A stretch of 64,000 nucleotides of DNA from Cnuibacter physcomitrellae. GTDB lineage: Bacteria; Actinomycetota; Actinomycetes; Actinomycetales; Microbacteriaceae. Positions 54,772 to 63,901 of this stretch are shown here, one piece after another (the stretch's first letter is position 1; every line of letters begins with the position of its first letter). The notes below the pieces were generated by a model. It saw only the letters and a list, made by a program, of their open reading frames with translations, made no database searches and was not told the origin of the DNA. Made by a program: the position numbers and the translations under genes. The stretch is taken from contig NZ_BMHD01000001.1 of the NCBI RefSeq assembly GCF_014640535.1, positions 2,358,214 through 2,422,213 on the forward strand, written 5' to 3'.

Positions 54772-55980
54772 GTGCTCGAACCAGCTGAGCGCTACACCGG
54801 ATACACGGCCTACGACTACCTCGAGCCGGGCGTCGACTACCGCGAGTTCGCCTACGCGAAGCAGATCGGCCGTGTGCCCGAGTACCAGGGGCTCGCGCTC
54901 AGCGACGACCAGGCGGAGCGCGCCGCACGACTGCTCCGCGAGGAGACGGTCATCTCGCTCCACGAGCACGTGCAGGTCTTCCCCGAGGACATGGGCCAGC
55001 TCCGCGACCACATCCGTCAGGGCCGCGAACCCACGGGCTACGAGGGCCTCTCGCGCTCGGGCCTCACCGCCGTGTTCGACAACGGGATGGACGGCACGTG
55101 CTGCATCTCGAGCGACGCCGGCTGGAAGTACCAGGACGTGCTCTTCGACCTCGGCGTGCGGATGGCCGACCTGGCCCACCAGGACTACGTCATCAAGGGC
55201 GAGACGCTGAAGGACATCCAGTACGCGAAGGAGACCGGACGCGTCGCCCACATCTTCGCGCTCGAGGCGGCGACGCCGATCGAGAACGAGGTCGACCGCC
55301 TCGACGTGCTCTACGGCTTCGGCGTCCGCCAGATGGGCATCGCCTACTCCGAGGCGAACTACCTCGGCAGCGGCCTCAAGGAGCGCGGCGACGGCGGACT
55401 CACCTACTTCGGCGAGCGCGCCGTGGCCCGCATGAACAAGCTCGGCATCGCGATCGACATCTCGCACTCGGGCGACCGCACCTGCGTCGACGTCATCAAG
55501 GCCTCCACCAAGCCCGTGTTCATCACGCACGCCGGCGCCCGCGGACTCTGGCCCACGAACCGCATGAAGACGGATGAGACGATCGTCGAGTGCGCGAAGC
55601 GGGGCGGGGTGATCGGCATCGAGGCCGCCCCCCACACCACCCTCTCGCCCGAGCACCCGAGGCACTCGCTCGAGTCGGTCATGGACCACTTCCGCTACTG
55701 CGTCGACCTGGTCGGCATCGAGCACGTGAGCTTCGGCCCCGACACCCTGTACGGCGACCACGTGGGCCTGCACCACGCCTTCGCCAGCCAGCTCTCGATC
55801 GGCCAGGCCCACGGGCACGTCGACTACGAGGAGGTCGAGTACGTGGACGGGGTCGAGAACCCCACCGAGGCCATGGCGAACATCATCGGCTGGCTGGTCA
55901 AGCACGACTACTCCGACGACGAGATCCGCCTCGTCGTGGGAGGGAACACCCTGCGGGTACTCGAGGAGGTCTGGGTCTGA
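54772..55980 (+). CDS. M19-type membrane dipeptidase homologue
   Basis: A 402-residue TIM-barrel amidohydrolase of the renal-dipeptidase family: bridging Glu in FALEAATP, His in DISHSGD, His in FITHAGAR and Asp in FGPDTLYGD. The first metal motif, normally HxD, reads HEH here (His64 and His66), so one ligand differs from typical members. No signal peptide is present. It likely cleaves dipeptides, perhaps with D-residues, delivered by the importer. The start is GTG 54772 with GGAG seven bases upstream; its stop overlaps the binding-protein start (TGATG). Confidence 0.85.
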   Translation: MLEPAERYTGYTAYDYLEPGVDYREFAYAKQIGRVPEYQGLALSDDQAERAARLLREETVISLHEHVQVFPEDMGQLRDHIRQGREPTGYEGLSRSGLTAVFDNGMDGTCCISSDAGWKYQDVLFDLGVRMADLAHQDYVIKGETLKDIQYAKETGRVAHIFALEAATPIENEVDRLDVLYGFGVRQMGIAYSEANYLGSGLKERGDGGLTYFGERAVARMNKLGIAIDISHSGDRTCVDVIKASTKPVFITHAGARGLWPTNRMKTDETIVECAKRGGVIGIEAAPHTTLSPEHPRHSLESVMDHFRYCVDLVGIEHVSFGPDTLYGDHVGLHHAFASQLSIGQAHGHVDYEEVEYVDGVENPTEAMANIIGWLVKHDYSDDEIRLVVGGNTLRVLEEVWV

Positions 55981-57599
55981 TGCGTCACAGAGGATTTGCG
56001 ATCGGGGCGGTGGCGGCTGCGGCCGTGCTCGCCCTCAGCGCCTGCGCTCCGCAGGCGCCCGAGGAGGCCGCCACCGGCACTCCCACGGCCGGCGACGACA
56101 CACTGACGATCGCCACCACCACCGATGTCGTCAACTACAACCCGCTCATCGGCAACAGCCGGAGCGACTACTGGATGACGAACCTCATGTACCCGCACCT
56201 GCTCTCCATCGGAGACGACGGGTCGAAGTCGGCCGAGCTCGCCACCGACTGGGGCTATGTGAACGACACGACCGGGTACTACGAGATCCGCGACGACATG
56301 ACGTGGAGCGACGGCACGCCGATCACCGCGAAGGACGTGGCGTACACCATGAACGCGGTCAAGCGCGACAAGCCGTCCGGCACCTTCTACGGCCAGATGG
56401 CGAACTTCGAGTCGGCGACCGCGGTGTCCGACACCCGGGTCGAGATCACGCTCACCCAGCCCGACTCGTCGATCGTCGAGGAGATCGGGTTCTGGGGCAA
56501 CGTCGTGCCCCAGCACGTGTTCGAGCCGGCCGGATCCGTCGCCGAGTTCCCGAACGACGGATCGAACGGCGGCTGGGTCAGCGCCGGTCCGTTCGTCATG
56601 GACAGCGTGCAGGTCGGCCAGTCGTACACGCTCGAGCGGACCGAGAGCTACCCGCTCGTCGAGGGCGGCACCCCACTGCCCGCGAAGATCGTGTACCGCG
56701 TCTTCCCCGACGTGAACACCGAGATCCTCGCTCTCCAGAGCGGCGAGGTCGACGTGATCGCGAACTCGCTCCCGCCGGCGCAGGTCAAGCAGCTGCAGGG
56801 CACCGAGGGCATCGAGGTCGCCGAGATCACCGGTCTCGGGTACTCGCACATGACCTACAACATGACGAACCCCGACCTGGCCAAGGTGGAGGTCCGTCAG
56901 GCCCTCGCCCACGCGGCCGACTACGAGGCGATCCGCAACGTCGTGCTGCAGGGTCAGGCGGTGTCGACGGGGTCGAGCCCGCTGATGCCCGTGCTGTCGA
57001 AGTACTACGACGACTCGATCACCGAGTACGAGTTCGACCCGGACATGTCGCGCGACCTGATGGAGAAGGCGGGCTACACCGCCGACGCGAACGGGATGTT
57101 CCCCGTCTCGTTCCGGCTGATCTACTCGCTGCAGGACCCGGTCACCAGCCAGTGGGCCCAGCTCGTGAAGGACAGCGCGGCCGAGGCCGGCATCACCATC
57201 GAGCTCCAGGGCACGGAACGCAACACCTACCTGGCGATGACCAACGAGGGCGACTTCGACATCTACGCGGGCAACTTCGCCATCATGGACGACCCGGTGA
57301 CGAACTTCTCCCTGTCGTACCTGCCCGACGGAGCGATCAACTACACCTACGTCGACGACCCCGAGCTCAACGCGCTCATCGCGAAGGCCTCGCAGACGTT
57401 CGACGAGGACGAGAAGATCTCGATCATGCGGGACGCGGCGAAGATCGTGCACGACAACGTCTACGACAACATCATGTACACGCAGAACCTCTACGTCGCC
57501 TACAGCTCCGACTGGGCCGGATTCGTCTCCAAGCCGAGCGAGCTGCTCTCGATCGTGAACCCGATCTCGGTCGCGAGCGCGTACAAGGTCTCCGACTAG
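55980..57599 (+). CDS. Peptide-binding lipoprotein (family 5)
   Basis: A lipoprotein signal (ALSACAPQ) is followed by the extracellular binding protein family 5 fold (NPLIGNSRSDYW, DDMTWSDGTPITAKDV, ALAHAADYEAIRNVVL). 539 residues is typical of oligopeptide or dipeptide receptors. The ATG shares a base with the dipeptidase stop. It delivers peptides to the permeases encoded next. Confidence 0.92.
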   Translation: MRHRGFAIGAVAAAAVLALSACAPQAPEEAATGTPTAGDDTLTIATTTDVVNYNPLIGNSRSDYWMTNLMYPHLLSIGDDGSKSAELATDWGYVNDTTGYYEIRDDMTWSDGTPITAKDVAYTMNAVKRDKPSGTFYGQMANFESATAVSDTRVEITLTQPDSSIVEEIGFWGNVVPQHVFEPAGSVAEFPNDGSNGGWVSAGPFVMDSVQVGQSYTLERTESYPLVEGGTPLPAKIVYRVFPDVNTEILALQSGEVDVIANSLPPAQVKQLQGTEGIEVAEITGLGYSHMTYNMTNPDLAKVEVRQALAHAADYEAIRNVVLQGQAVSTGSSPLMPVLSKYYDDSITEYEFDPDMSRDLMEKAGYTADANGMFPVSFRLIYSLQDPVTSQWAQLVKDSAAEAGITIELQGTERNTYLAMTNEGDFDIYAGNFAIMDDPVTNFSLSYLPDGAINYTYVDDPELNALIAKASQTFDEDEKISIMRDAAKIVHDNVYDNIMYTQNLYVAYSSDWAGFVSKPSELLSIVNPISVASAYKVSD

Positions 57600-57668
57600 C
57601 CGGCGCTGGGCGTCGGCCCCCACCGACGCCCCCGTCGACACCCACCCACCAAGGAAGGGCCGCCCCGA

Positions 57669-58631
57669 GTGTCCATCGCCCTGTTCGTCCTCCGGCGCTT
57701 CGGCAGAGGACTCATCACGATCTGGTTCGCCGTGACCGTGACGTTCCTGCTGCTGCGACTGCTGCCGGGAGATCCCGCGCTCGCCGTCGCGAGCACGAAC
57801 ATGACGGAGGACACCCGGGCGGCCCTGCTCTCCCAGTACGGCCTGGACCAGCCGCTCATCGTGCAGTACGTGCTGTACCTCGGGCAGCTGGTCCAGGGCC
57901 ACCTGGGCACCTCGTTCACCCAGTCCATCCCGGTCACCGACGTGCTCCTCCAGCGGCTGCCCTGGACGCTGCTGCTCACCATCACCGCGCTCGTGCTCAC
58001 CGTCCTGATCGGCATCCCGCTCGGCGTGCTCGCCGCCTCCCACAAGAACCGCTTCCTGGATCGCCTCGTGCAGGTGCTCGGCGTGACCGGTCAGTCCCTG
58101 TTCGTGCCGAGCGTCGGCATCGTGCTCCTCCTCGTCTTCGGGCTCGCGCTCAGCTGGTTCCCCATCGGCGGCGCCTACTCGACCGGCGTCTACGGGATGG
58201 AGTGGTACGGCTCGGTCGCTCAGCACCTGGTGCTGCCCGTCGTGTCGCTCACCCTCATCCAGCTCGGGTCGTACGTGCTCACGATGCGCGGCACCCTCAT
58301 CGACGCGCTCGGCGAGGACTACATCACGCTCGCCAAGGTCAACGGCCTGCCCTACCGGCGCATCCTGTGGAAGCACGCCCTCCGCAACGCGCTCCTGCCC
58401 GCGACCACCCTCATCGGCCTGCAGCTCGGCTTCGTGGTCGGCGGTGCGGTGCTCACCGAGACCGTGTTCGCCTACCCGGGCATCGGGCGCGGGATCTACG
58501 AGGCCGTCACCCAGCTCGACTTCCCGGTGCTCCAGGGTGCGTTCCTCCTCCTCGCCGTGACCGTGGTCATCGTGAACATGCTCACCGACATCGCCTACGG
58601 ATTCCTCGACCCGAGAGTGAAGACCTCATGA
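57669..58631 (+). CDS. Peptide ABC permease (DppB-like)
   Basis: A 320-residue permease with six helices. The conserved start RRFGRGLITIWFAVTVTFLL and RLLPGDPA, and the EAA loop region RGTLIDALGEDYITLAKVNG that docks with the ATPase, are those of DppB/OppB. The start is GTG 57669 with AAGGAAGG about ten bases upstream. The next permease overlaps its stop by four bases. Confidence 0.93.
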   Translation: MSIALFVLRRFGRGLITIWFAVTVTFLLLRLLPGDPALAVASTNMTEDTRAALLSQYGLDQPLIVQYVLYLGQLVQGHLGTSFTQSIPVTDVLLQRLPWTLLLTITALVLTVLIGIPLGVLAASHKNRFLDRLVQVLGVTGQSLFVPSVGIVLLLVFGLALSWFPIGGAYSTGVYGMEWYGSVAQHLVLPVVSLTLIQLGSYVLTMRGTLIDALGEDYITLAKVNGLPYRRILWKHALRNALLPATTLIGLQLGFVVGGAVLTETVFAYPGIGRGIYEAVTQLDFPVLQGAFLLLAVTVVIVNMLTDIAYGFLDPRVKTS

Positions 58632-59530
58632 CCGCTCCCCTGCCCGAATCGGAGCTCGTCGGCCCGACGGTCGAGCCGGCGGGAACGGACGGCCGGCGCG
58701 CCAGCTCGGCGACGTGGCGCGCGTTCCGGCGGATGCCGCTGGGCATGGTGTCGCTCGGCATCCTGCTGGTCCTCATCCTGATCAGCATCCTCGCCCCGCT
58801 GCTCGCGCCGTACCCGGCCAGCTACGGCACCGACGTCCTCAGCCCGCCGAACCCCACGAACTGGTTCGGCACGGATGCGCTGGGGCGCGACGTCTTCGCC
58901 GAGGTCATCTGGGGCACCCAGCAGTCGGTGCTCGTGGCGGTGGCCGCCTCGGTCATCGCGATCCTGTTCGGCACGCTCGTCGCGGTCGTCGGCGCCTACG
59001 TGCCGAAGCTCGACACGGTCATCAGCGTCATCGTCGACCTGACGCTCTCGCTGCCCGTGCTGCCGCTGATGATCCTCGTGGCCGCCCTCGCCGGCCCGTC
59101 GACGTCGACGCTGATCCTCGTGGTGGCCGCGTTCTCGTGGCCCGAGGTGACGAGGCTCGTGCGGTCGCAGGCGCTGACGGTCGTGAAGCTGCCCTACATC
59201 GACGCGGCCCGGCTGATGACCCGGAACCACCTCTGGATCCTCGGCCGTCACGTCGTGCCCGCCGTCACCCCGGTCATCGTCGTCTCGGTGGTCGTCACCG
59301 CATCCCGAGCCGTGCTGTCGGCCGCGGGACTGTCGTTCCTCGGACTCGGCGACCCGACCACCTGGTCGTGGGGACGCATCCTCTACGAGGCGCAGCAGTC
59401 GGGCGCCATGGTCAGCGCGTGGTGGCTGACCCTCTTCCCGTCCCTCGCGATCCTCGCGCTCGTGCTCTCCGCGACGCTGCTGTCGATCGCCTACAACGAT
59501 GCGAGGAACCCCCGGAACCATGAGCGCTGA
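58628..59530 (+). CDS. Peptide ABC permease (DppC-like)
   Basis: A 300-residue permease with an N-terminal cytoplasmic tail, six helices and the DppC landmarks NWFGTDALGRDVFAEVIWG and the loop LPYIDAARLMTRNH. It pairs with the DppB-like protein. The ATG overlaps the upstream stop (ATGA); the following peptidase gene begins 11 bases before its end. Confidence 0.93.
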   Translation: MTAPLPESELVGPTVEPAGTDGRRASSATWRAFRRMPLGMVSLGILLVLILISILAPLLAPYPASYGTDVLSPPNPTNWFGTDALGRDVFAEVIWGTQQSVLVAVAASVIAILFGTLVAVVGAYVPKLDTVISVIVDLTLSLPVLPLMILVAALAGPSTSTLILVVAAFSWPEVTRLVRSQALTVVKLPYIDAARLMTRNHLWILGRHVVPAVTPVIVVSVVVTASRAVLSAAGLSFLGLGDPTTWSWGRILYEAQQSGAMVSAWWLTLFPSLAILALVLSATLLSIAYNDARNPRNHER

Positions 59531-60734
59531 CACCGCCACGACCTCGGTCACGACCGCCGGCTTCACCCAGCGCCTCGCACCGGAGGTGTACGACCGCATC
59601 CAGCAGCGCATCCTGCCGCTGCTGGAGCGTGAGGGGCTCGAGGCGATCCTCACGGACGACCCGGAGGACGTCTCGTACCTGAGCGGCTTCTTCCACCACC
59701 CGGGCGAGCGGCCCGTGGCGGTGCTGCTCGATGCCGCCGGCCGGGCCGTGCTGCTCGTGCCCGAGCTCGAGCGCCAGCACGCCGAGGAGCAGCGCTCGCG
59801 GGCCGAGATCGTGACCTTCGCCGAGTATCCCGGCCTCGAGAACCCGTTCGCGCCTCTCGCCCGCGCGGCCGGGGCCCTTCGCGGTCGCGTCGGGGTGACC
59901 ACCCAGGTGACCCAGCACCGGCTCGCGATGCTGCAGGCGGCGTTCGACGCCGTCGACTGGGTCCCGACCGAGCTCGTCACCCGCGCCCGGTACGTGAAGC
60001 TCCCCGAGGAGGTCGAGCAGCACCGGGAGGCCGCGCGCATCACGGATGTGATGCTGCAGGCGGGTGTGGACCTCATCCGCGAGGCCATCGACGAGGGCCG
60101 GCCGCTGCCCACCGAGGCGGATCTCGCCGGGCACGTCGGTCGCACCGGCATCGGCATCATGTACGGCGAGCACCGCGACGTCGTCGTCATCTCGTTCCTG
60201 GCCGGTGGGCTCGTGTACGCCGGGGCCAACTCCGCCATCCCGCACGGCCTGCCCTCCGGGTACCGCCTGCGCGACGGCGACACGTTCATGCTGTCGCTCG
60301 GCGCCGCCGTGGGCGGGCGCTTCGTCGAGGGCGAGCGCACCTTCGTGCTCGGCTCCCCCACCCCGGAGCAGCGCCGGTACCACGACACCGTCCGCGACGC
60401 GCAGGCGGAGGGGTCCCGCGCGATCGCGCCCGGCGTGCGCTGCGCCGAGAGCAACGCGCGCTGCCTCGCCGTCATCCGCGACGCCGGACTCGGGCAGTAC
60501 CTGCGGCACCGCCAAGGGCACGGGATCGGGCTCGGGATGCACGAGCCGCCCTGGCTCGAGGACGGCGACCCGACCCCGCTCGAGGCGGGGATGATCGTGT
60601 CGAATGAGCCGGGGATCTACATCCCCGGCCACGCGGGGTACCGGATCAGCGACAGCATGCTCGTCACCGCATCCGGGTCGGAGCCGCTGACCCGCTTCCC
60701 GCGATCGCTCGACGACTGCGTGATCCCGCTCTGA
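59520..60734 (+). CDS. M24-fold peptidase homologue with altered metal site
   Basis: The creatinase-type N-terminal domain (DDPEDVSYLSGFFHHPGERP) and the pita-bread C-terminal domain place it with aminopeptidase P/prolidase proteins. Of the five metal ligands only His334 (QGHGIG) and Glu363 (SNEPGIY) are kept; the two Asp positions read Ser259 (FMLSLGA) and Glu270 (FVEGERT), and the last Glu reads Ser377 (RISD). Creatinase is a metal-free member of the fold, so a metal-independent hydrolase is plausible. ATG 59520 overlaps the permease gene by 11 bases. Confidence 0.87.
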   Translation: MSADTATTSVTTAGFTQRLAPEVYDRIQQRILPLLEREGLEAILTDDPEDVSYLSGFFHHPGERPVAVLLDAAGRAVLLVPELERQHAEEQRSRAEIVTFAEYPGLENPFAPLARAAGALRGRVGVTTQVTQHRLAMLQAAFDAVDWVPTELVTRARYVKLPEEVEQHREAARITDVMLQAGVDLIREAIDEGRPLPTEADLAGHVGRTGIGIMYGEHRDVVVISFLAGGLVYAGANSAIPHGLPSGYRLRDGDTFMLSLGAAVGGRFVEGERTFVLGSPTPEQRRYHDTVRDAQAEGSRAIAPGVRCAESNARCLAVIRDAGLGQYLRHRQGHGIGLGMHEPPWLEDGDPTPLEAGMIVSNEPGIYIPGHAGYRISDSMLVTASGSEPLTRFPRSLDDCVIPL

Positions 60735-60758
60735 CCTGATCCCGCTCTGACCTGATCC
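60721..60758 (+). repeat. 16-bp tandem duplication at a stop codon
   Basis: TGATCCCGCTCTGACC occurs at 60721-60736 and 60737-60752, then six bases of a third copy. The duplication repeats the last codons and stop of the M24 gene into the gap, giving a recent-looking duplication. Further imperfect CTCCACCGC repeats follow to 60805. Confidence 0.85.
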
Positions 60759-60822
60759 ACCGCTCGACAGCTCCACCGCGCGACAGTTCCACCGCTCCAC
60801 CGCTCCACTGGAAAGGACCACC

Positions 60823-61725
60823 ATGGCCGACGTCTTCCCCGAGTTCGCCCGGGCGACCAGCACCGCGCAGCGGGTGCGCATCAACGACAACGAGCTCGCC
60901 GTCGAGGTGCTCGGCCCCGAGGGCGCGCCCGTCATCATCGCCCACCACGGCGCGCCCGGACTGGGCTCGCGCGCGGAGCCGCGGGCGAGCTTCGGTCGCC
61001 TCGCCGACGAGTACCGGGTCGTGGTCTTCGACGCCCGCGGAAGCGGTGAGAGCGAGGGGTCCGGCGAGCTCAGCCACGAGCAGTGGGCCGCCGACATCGA
61101 CGGCCTCCGCGAGTGGATCGGCGCGGAGCGGATAGCCATGGTGGGCGGGTCGTACGGCGGGTTCATGACGCTCGAGTACGCGACGCGCTACCCCGACCGC
61201 GTCGCCGCGATCGTGCTGCGCGACACGGCCGCCGACCACACCCACGGCGCGCTCGCGCGCGAGAACGCGCTCGCCAGCGACCGGGTCACGATCGACATGG
61301 AGAAGTTCGACCGCATCGACGAGGGTCGGGTGCGCGACAACGAGGACCTGAAGGACTGCTGGCGCGAGATCCTGCCCCTCTACGACTTCCACTACGACCC
61401 CGAGGCGACGGAGCGGAAGGTGGAGGCGACGCCCTATCGCTACGAAGCCCACAACCACGCGTTCTCCGTCAACCTGAAGACCTACGACGTGAAGCCCCTG
61501 CTCCCCTCGATCGGAGTCCCTACACTGATCACCGTCGGACGGACCGACTGGATCACGCCGGTGTCGTGCAGCGAGACCATCGCGGAGCTGATCCCCGGGT
61601 CACGGCTGGTGGTGTTCGAGCGCTCGGGCCACTCGCCCCAGATCGAGGAGGCGGAGGAATGGACGCGCACGGTGAGATCGTTCCTGCACGAGGTCTACCC
61701 GCCGGTGAGCCTTCCGGCCCAGTGA
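60823..61725 (+). CDS. Alpha/beta hydrolase, S33 proline iminopeptidase-like
   Basis: A 300-residue hydrolase with HHGAPGLGS (oxyanion), nucleophile Ser110 in GGSYGG, Asp in GRTDWITP and His in RSGHSPQ, the S33 prolyl aminopeptidase arrangement. AAAGGA lies before ATG 60823. Being between an M24 homologue and an Lrp regulator in a peptide-uptake operon, it is probably a cytoplasmic aminopeptidase finishing imported peptides. Its stop overlaps the regulator's GTG start. Confidence 0.86.
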   Translation: MADVFPEFARATSTAQRVRINDNELAVEVLGPEGAPVIIAHHGAPGLGSRAEPRASFGRLADEYRVVVFDARGSGESEGSGELSHEQWAADIDGLREWIGAERIAMVGGSYGGFMTLEYATRYPDRVAAIVLRDTAADHTHGALARENALASDRVTIDMEKFDRIDEGRVRDNEDLKDCWREILPLYDFHYDPEATERKVEATPYRYEAHNHAFSVNLKTYDVKPLLPSIGVPTLITVGRTDWITPVSCSETIAELIPGSRLVVFERSGHSPQIEEAEEWTRTVRSFLHEVYPPVSLPAQ

Positions 61726-62741
61726 AGCACCCGGCACTCGACAAGCTCACCGACCTCGACAAGCGGATCGTCGTCGCGCTCCAGCGCGACGGACGGGCGA
61801 GCTGGCGGACCATCGCCGAGGTCGTGGGCGCGCCCGTCACGACGGTGGCGCGGCGCGGACAGCAGCTCATCACCGACGGCGTCATCCGCATCGCCGCCGT
61901 GCCCGCGCTCGGGGCGGAGGGGCCGTACGACTCGTTCTGGGTGCGCATCAACGCCACCCCGGGGAAGCACCTCGCCGTCGCGGCCGCGCTCGCCGAGAAC
62001 CCGGACGTGCGCTTCTGCACCCTGGTGACGGGCAGCTTCGACGTCGTGGCCGAGCTGGTCGTGCGCGGCGGCGCCACCCGGTATCCGGAGCTGATCACCG
62101 ACCTGCAGTCGATCGAGGGCGTCGCGCGCTGGCGCAGCGACCTCATCATGCACGTCTACAAGGTCAGCCTGGATTGGGGACGTCAGCTCTACGGCGAGAT
62201 GTTCGGCAACGGCGAGGAGGTCCACGACCTCACCTCGGCGTCGCTCGAGGACTGCGCCCCGGAGCACTTCGACTCCGCCGACCGGGCCATCCTCGACGCC
62301 CTCCGCGTCGACGGGCGCGAGACCTTCAGCGCGATCGCGGAGCAGATCGGACTCAACGAGTCGAGCGTCCGCCGTCGGTTCGAGCGGATGCGCGCCGCGC
62401 GCTGCGTCGACGTGCTCGCCCTGGTGCCCTCCGCCGCGCTGGGGATGGGCGCCGAGACGCTGCTCACCGTCACGGTCGCGCCCGACCGGCTCGAGCAGGT
62501 CGCCCAGGAGCTCGCCCGCTACCCCTTCGTGCGCTACCTCGCCGCCCTCCTCGACGAGAACGCCCTGCTCTGCGAGGTGATCACCCCGACCGTCGCCGAC
62601 CTCTACTCCTTCACCCGCGAGTCCCTCGCCCACCTCGACGGTGTCCGCGGCTGGTCGGCGAACATGGAGCTGCTCTACCTCAAGCGCGGCTTCGTCGAGA
62701 CCCCCTGGTGGCCCGCCGAGCTCCCCGCCCCCGCCCCCTGA
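61722..62741 (+). CDS. Double Lrp/AsnC regulator
   Basis: Two tandem Lrp/AsnC units in 339 residues. The first has the HTH DKRIVVALQRDGRASWRTIA and a RAM domain ending near residue 150; the second starts FDSADRAILDALRVDGRETF with its own HTH and RAM domain. Such fused proteins control amino-acid and peptide metabolism. The GTG start overlaps the hydrolase stop (GTGA). It most likely controls this operon and the divergent ATPase, perhaps through the palindrome at 54663-54676. Confidence 0.9.
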   Translation: MKHPALDKLTDLDKRIVVALQRDGRASWRTIAEVVGAPVTTVARRGQQLITDGVIRIAAVPALGAEGPYDSFWVRINATPGKHLAVAAALAENPDVRFCTLVTGSFDVVAELVVRGGATRYPELITDLQSIEGVARWRSDLIMHVYKVSLDWGRQLYGEMFGNGEEVHDLTSASLEDCAPEHFDSADRAILDALRVDGRETFSAIAEQIGLNESSVRRRFERMRAARCVDVLALVPSAALGMGAETLLTVTVAPDRLEQVAQELARYPFVRYLAALLDENALLCEVITPTVADLYSFTRESLAHLDGVRGWSANMELLYLKRGFVETPWWPAELPAPAP

Positions 62742-62759
62742 GCTCTCGCCGCGCCGCGT

Positions 62760-62779
62760 GGGCGCGGGTCTTCGCGCCC
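62760..62779 (+). terminator. Terminator of the peptide operon
   Basis: GGGCGCG and CGCGCCC form a perfect 7-bp stem with a six-base loop, followed by TCTTT. It lies 18 bases after the Lrp stop. Confidence 0.7.
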
Positions 62780-62791
62780 TCTTTGACCTTC

Positions 62792-62812
62792 CGCGTGCCC
62801 ATTGGGCACGCG
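62792..62812 (-). terminator. Second hairpin, convergent side
   Basis: CGCGTGCCC, a three-base loop ATT, and GGGCACGCG form a perfect 9-bp stem 37 bases beyond the 3' end of the minus-strand membrane-protein operon. It probably ends that operon; a T-run is missing. Confidence 0.6.
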
Positions 62813-62848
62813 AAACGTCAGATCCCCGCGAAAACGGGCCCGACGCCG

Positions 62849-63388
62849 TCAGCGCACCCAGCGCCAGCCGAGCGCGCCCGCACCGACGGACAGGACCAGA
62901 CCGGCGAGGCATACGCCGAGCCCGGGCGGCCCCATCCTGGTGAGCGTCTGCTCGAAGCCTACGAGCCCACCCGAGAACACCACCACGAGGCTCATCACGA
63001 TCGCCGGCACAGCGAACACCGCCGCCGCGCGGGCGACGGCGACACCCGTCTCCGCTCTCGGATAGTCCGAACCGGCCTCACGGAGACGGCGGATGCTCAC
63101 GACGATCCCCAGCACCGCGAGCCCGACGGTCAGAGCATCCGTGACCAGCATCGCGGGAGAGAACAGCGCAGCCAGCGCCCGAGAGACGTTCCGGGCGATC
63201 ATCGCGTCGTACTCGATAGCAGTCTTGTCGGGGTCGTCAGTCCAGAACACCGTCAGCGCGAGGAAGAGCACCTGCGCGATCAGCCAAGGCACGTACACGC
63301 ACAAGGGTGCGATGAGAGGGAACGTGGAGGCGCCGACGATCGTCCGAAGTCTCCTCTGCCGCCCAGCCGGGTCGGTCGTCAGAACCAC
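62849..63388 (-). CDS. Hypothetical membrane protein (179 aa)
   Basis: Four hydrophobic segments, at about residues 22-48, 80-98, 118-138 and 155-175, separated by charged loops. The start is the GTG at 63388, ten bases before the upstream gene ends, so the two are coupled. No family is recognised. It may form a complex with the similar-sized neighbour. Confidence 0.7.
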   Translation of the reverse strand: MVLTTDPAGRQRRLRTIVGASTFPLIAPLCVYVPWLIAQVLFLALTVFWTDDPDKTAIEYDAMIARNVSRALAALFSPAMLVTDALTVGLAVLGIVVSIRRLREAGSDYPRAETGVAVARAAAVFAVPAIVMSLVVVFSGGLVGFEQTLTRMGPPGLGVCLAGLVLSVGAGALGWRWVR

Positions 63389-63882
63389 GGGAACGGGGCC
63401 TTCACGTCCGACCAGCGACGACGTCGCGCGACGCCGACTCCTGTCAGCGGAAGGAGGACGACGACGTCGACGATGCCGGACGTGATCAGAACCGGCACGA
63501 CTCGCGAATGATCGGGGTCCTCCAGGAGGATGGCGTAGAGGACGCCCCCGAACACGAGCATCGAGCCGAATACCCAGCCCGTGATCGCGATCCAGCGGCG
63601 AGCCAGCCGGGCCGCATCCGACGCGCCGGGCGAACCCCACGACGCTGCCAGCGACGCGATGCCCGCCACGCCGAGGCCGTAGAGCATCGTGGCAGCGAGC
63701 GCGAAGCAGAGGCCCGCGCCGCTGAGGGCGATCGGAAGCTCGAGGCAGATCGCCAGGAGCACCGTCGTCGCCCACGTCAGCAGGGCGAGCGCGAGCCCGC
63801 CCAGCCACCCGGCCGCCGTCCTCCGCGCCGACCGCGGCGGGCCGTCCGGCAGGGGCGGTCCGAAGTCGCGTACGTCATCCAC
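63379..63882 (-). CDS. Hypothetical membrane protein (167 aa)
   Basis: Four likely helices (residues about 23-46, 50-78, 95-118, 126-146) after a Pro-rich 20-residue head. The start is GTG 63882. It overlaps the next membrane-protein gene by ten bases and follows the truncated gene by 19. No family recognised. Confidence 0.7.
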   Translation of the reverse strand: MDDVRDFGPPLPDGPPRSARRTAAGWLGGLALALLTWATTVLLAICLELPIALSGAGLCFALAATMLYGLGVAGIASLAASWGSPGASDAARLARRWIAITGWVFGSMLVFGGVLYAILLEDPDHSRVVPVLITSGIVDVVVLLPLTGVGVARRRRWSDVKAPFPWF

Positions 63883-63901
63883 GTCCGGTCACCCCGCGAC
63901 G

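Noticed and set aside
56303-59530. 1,075-codon frame overlapping the peptide transporter genes, and the antisense 55908-58376 frame
   Set aside because: Known lipoprotein and permease motifs lie in the other frames; these are high-GC artefacts.
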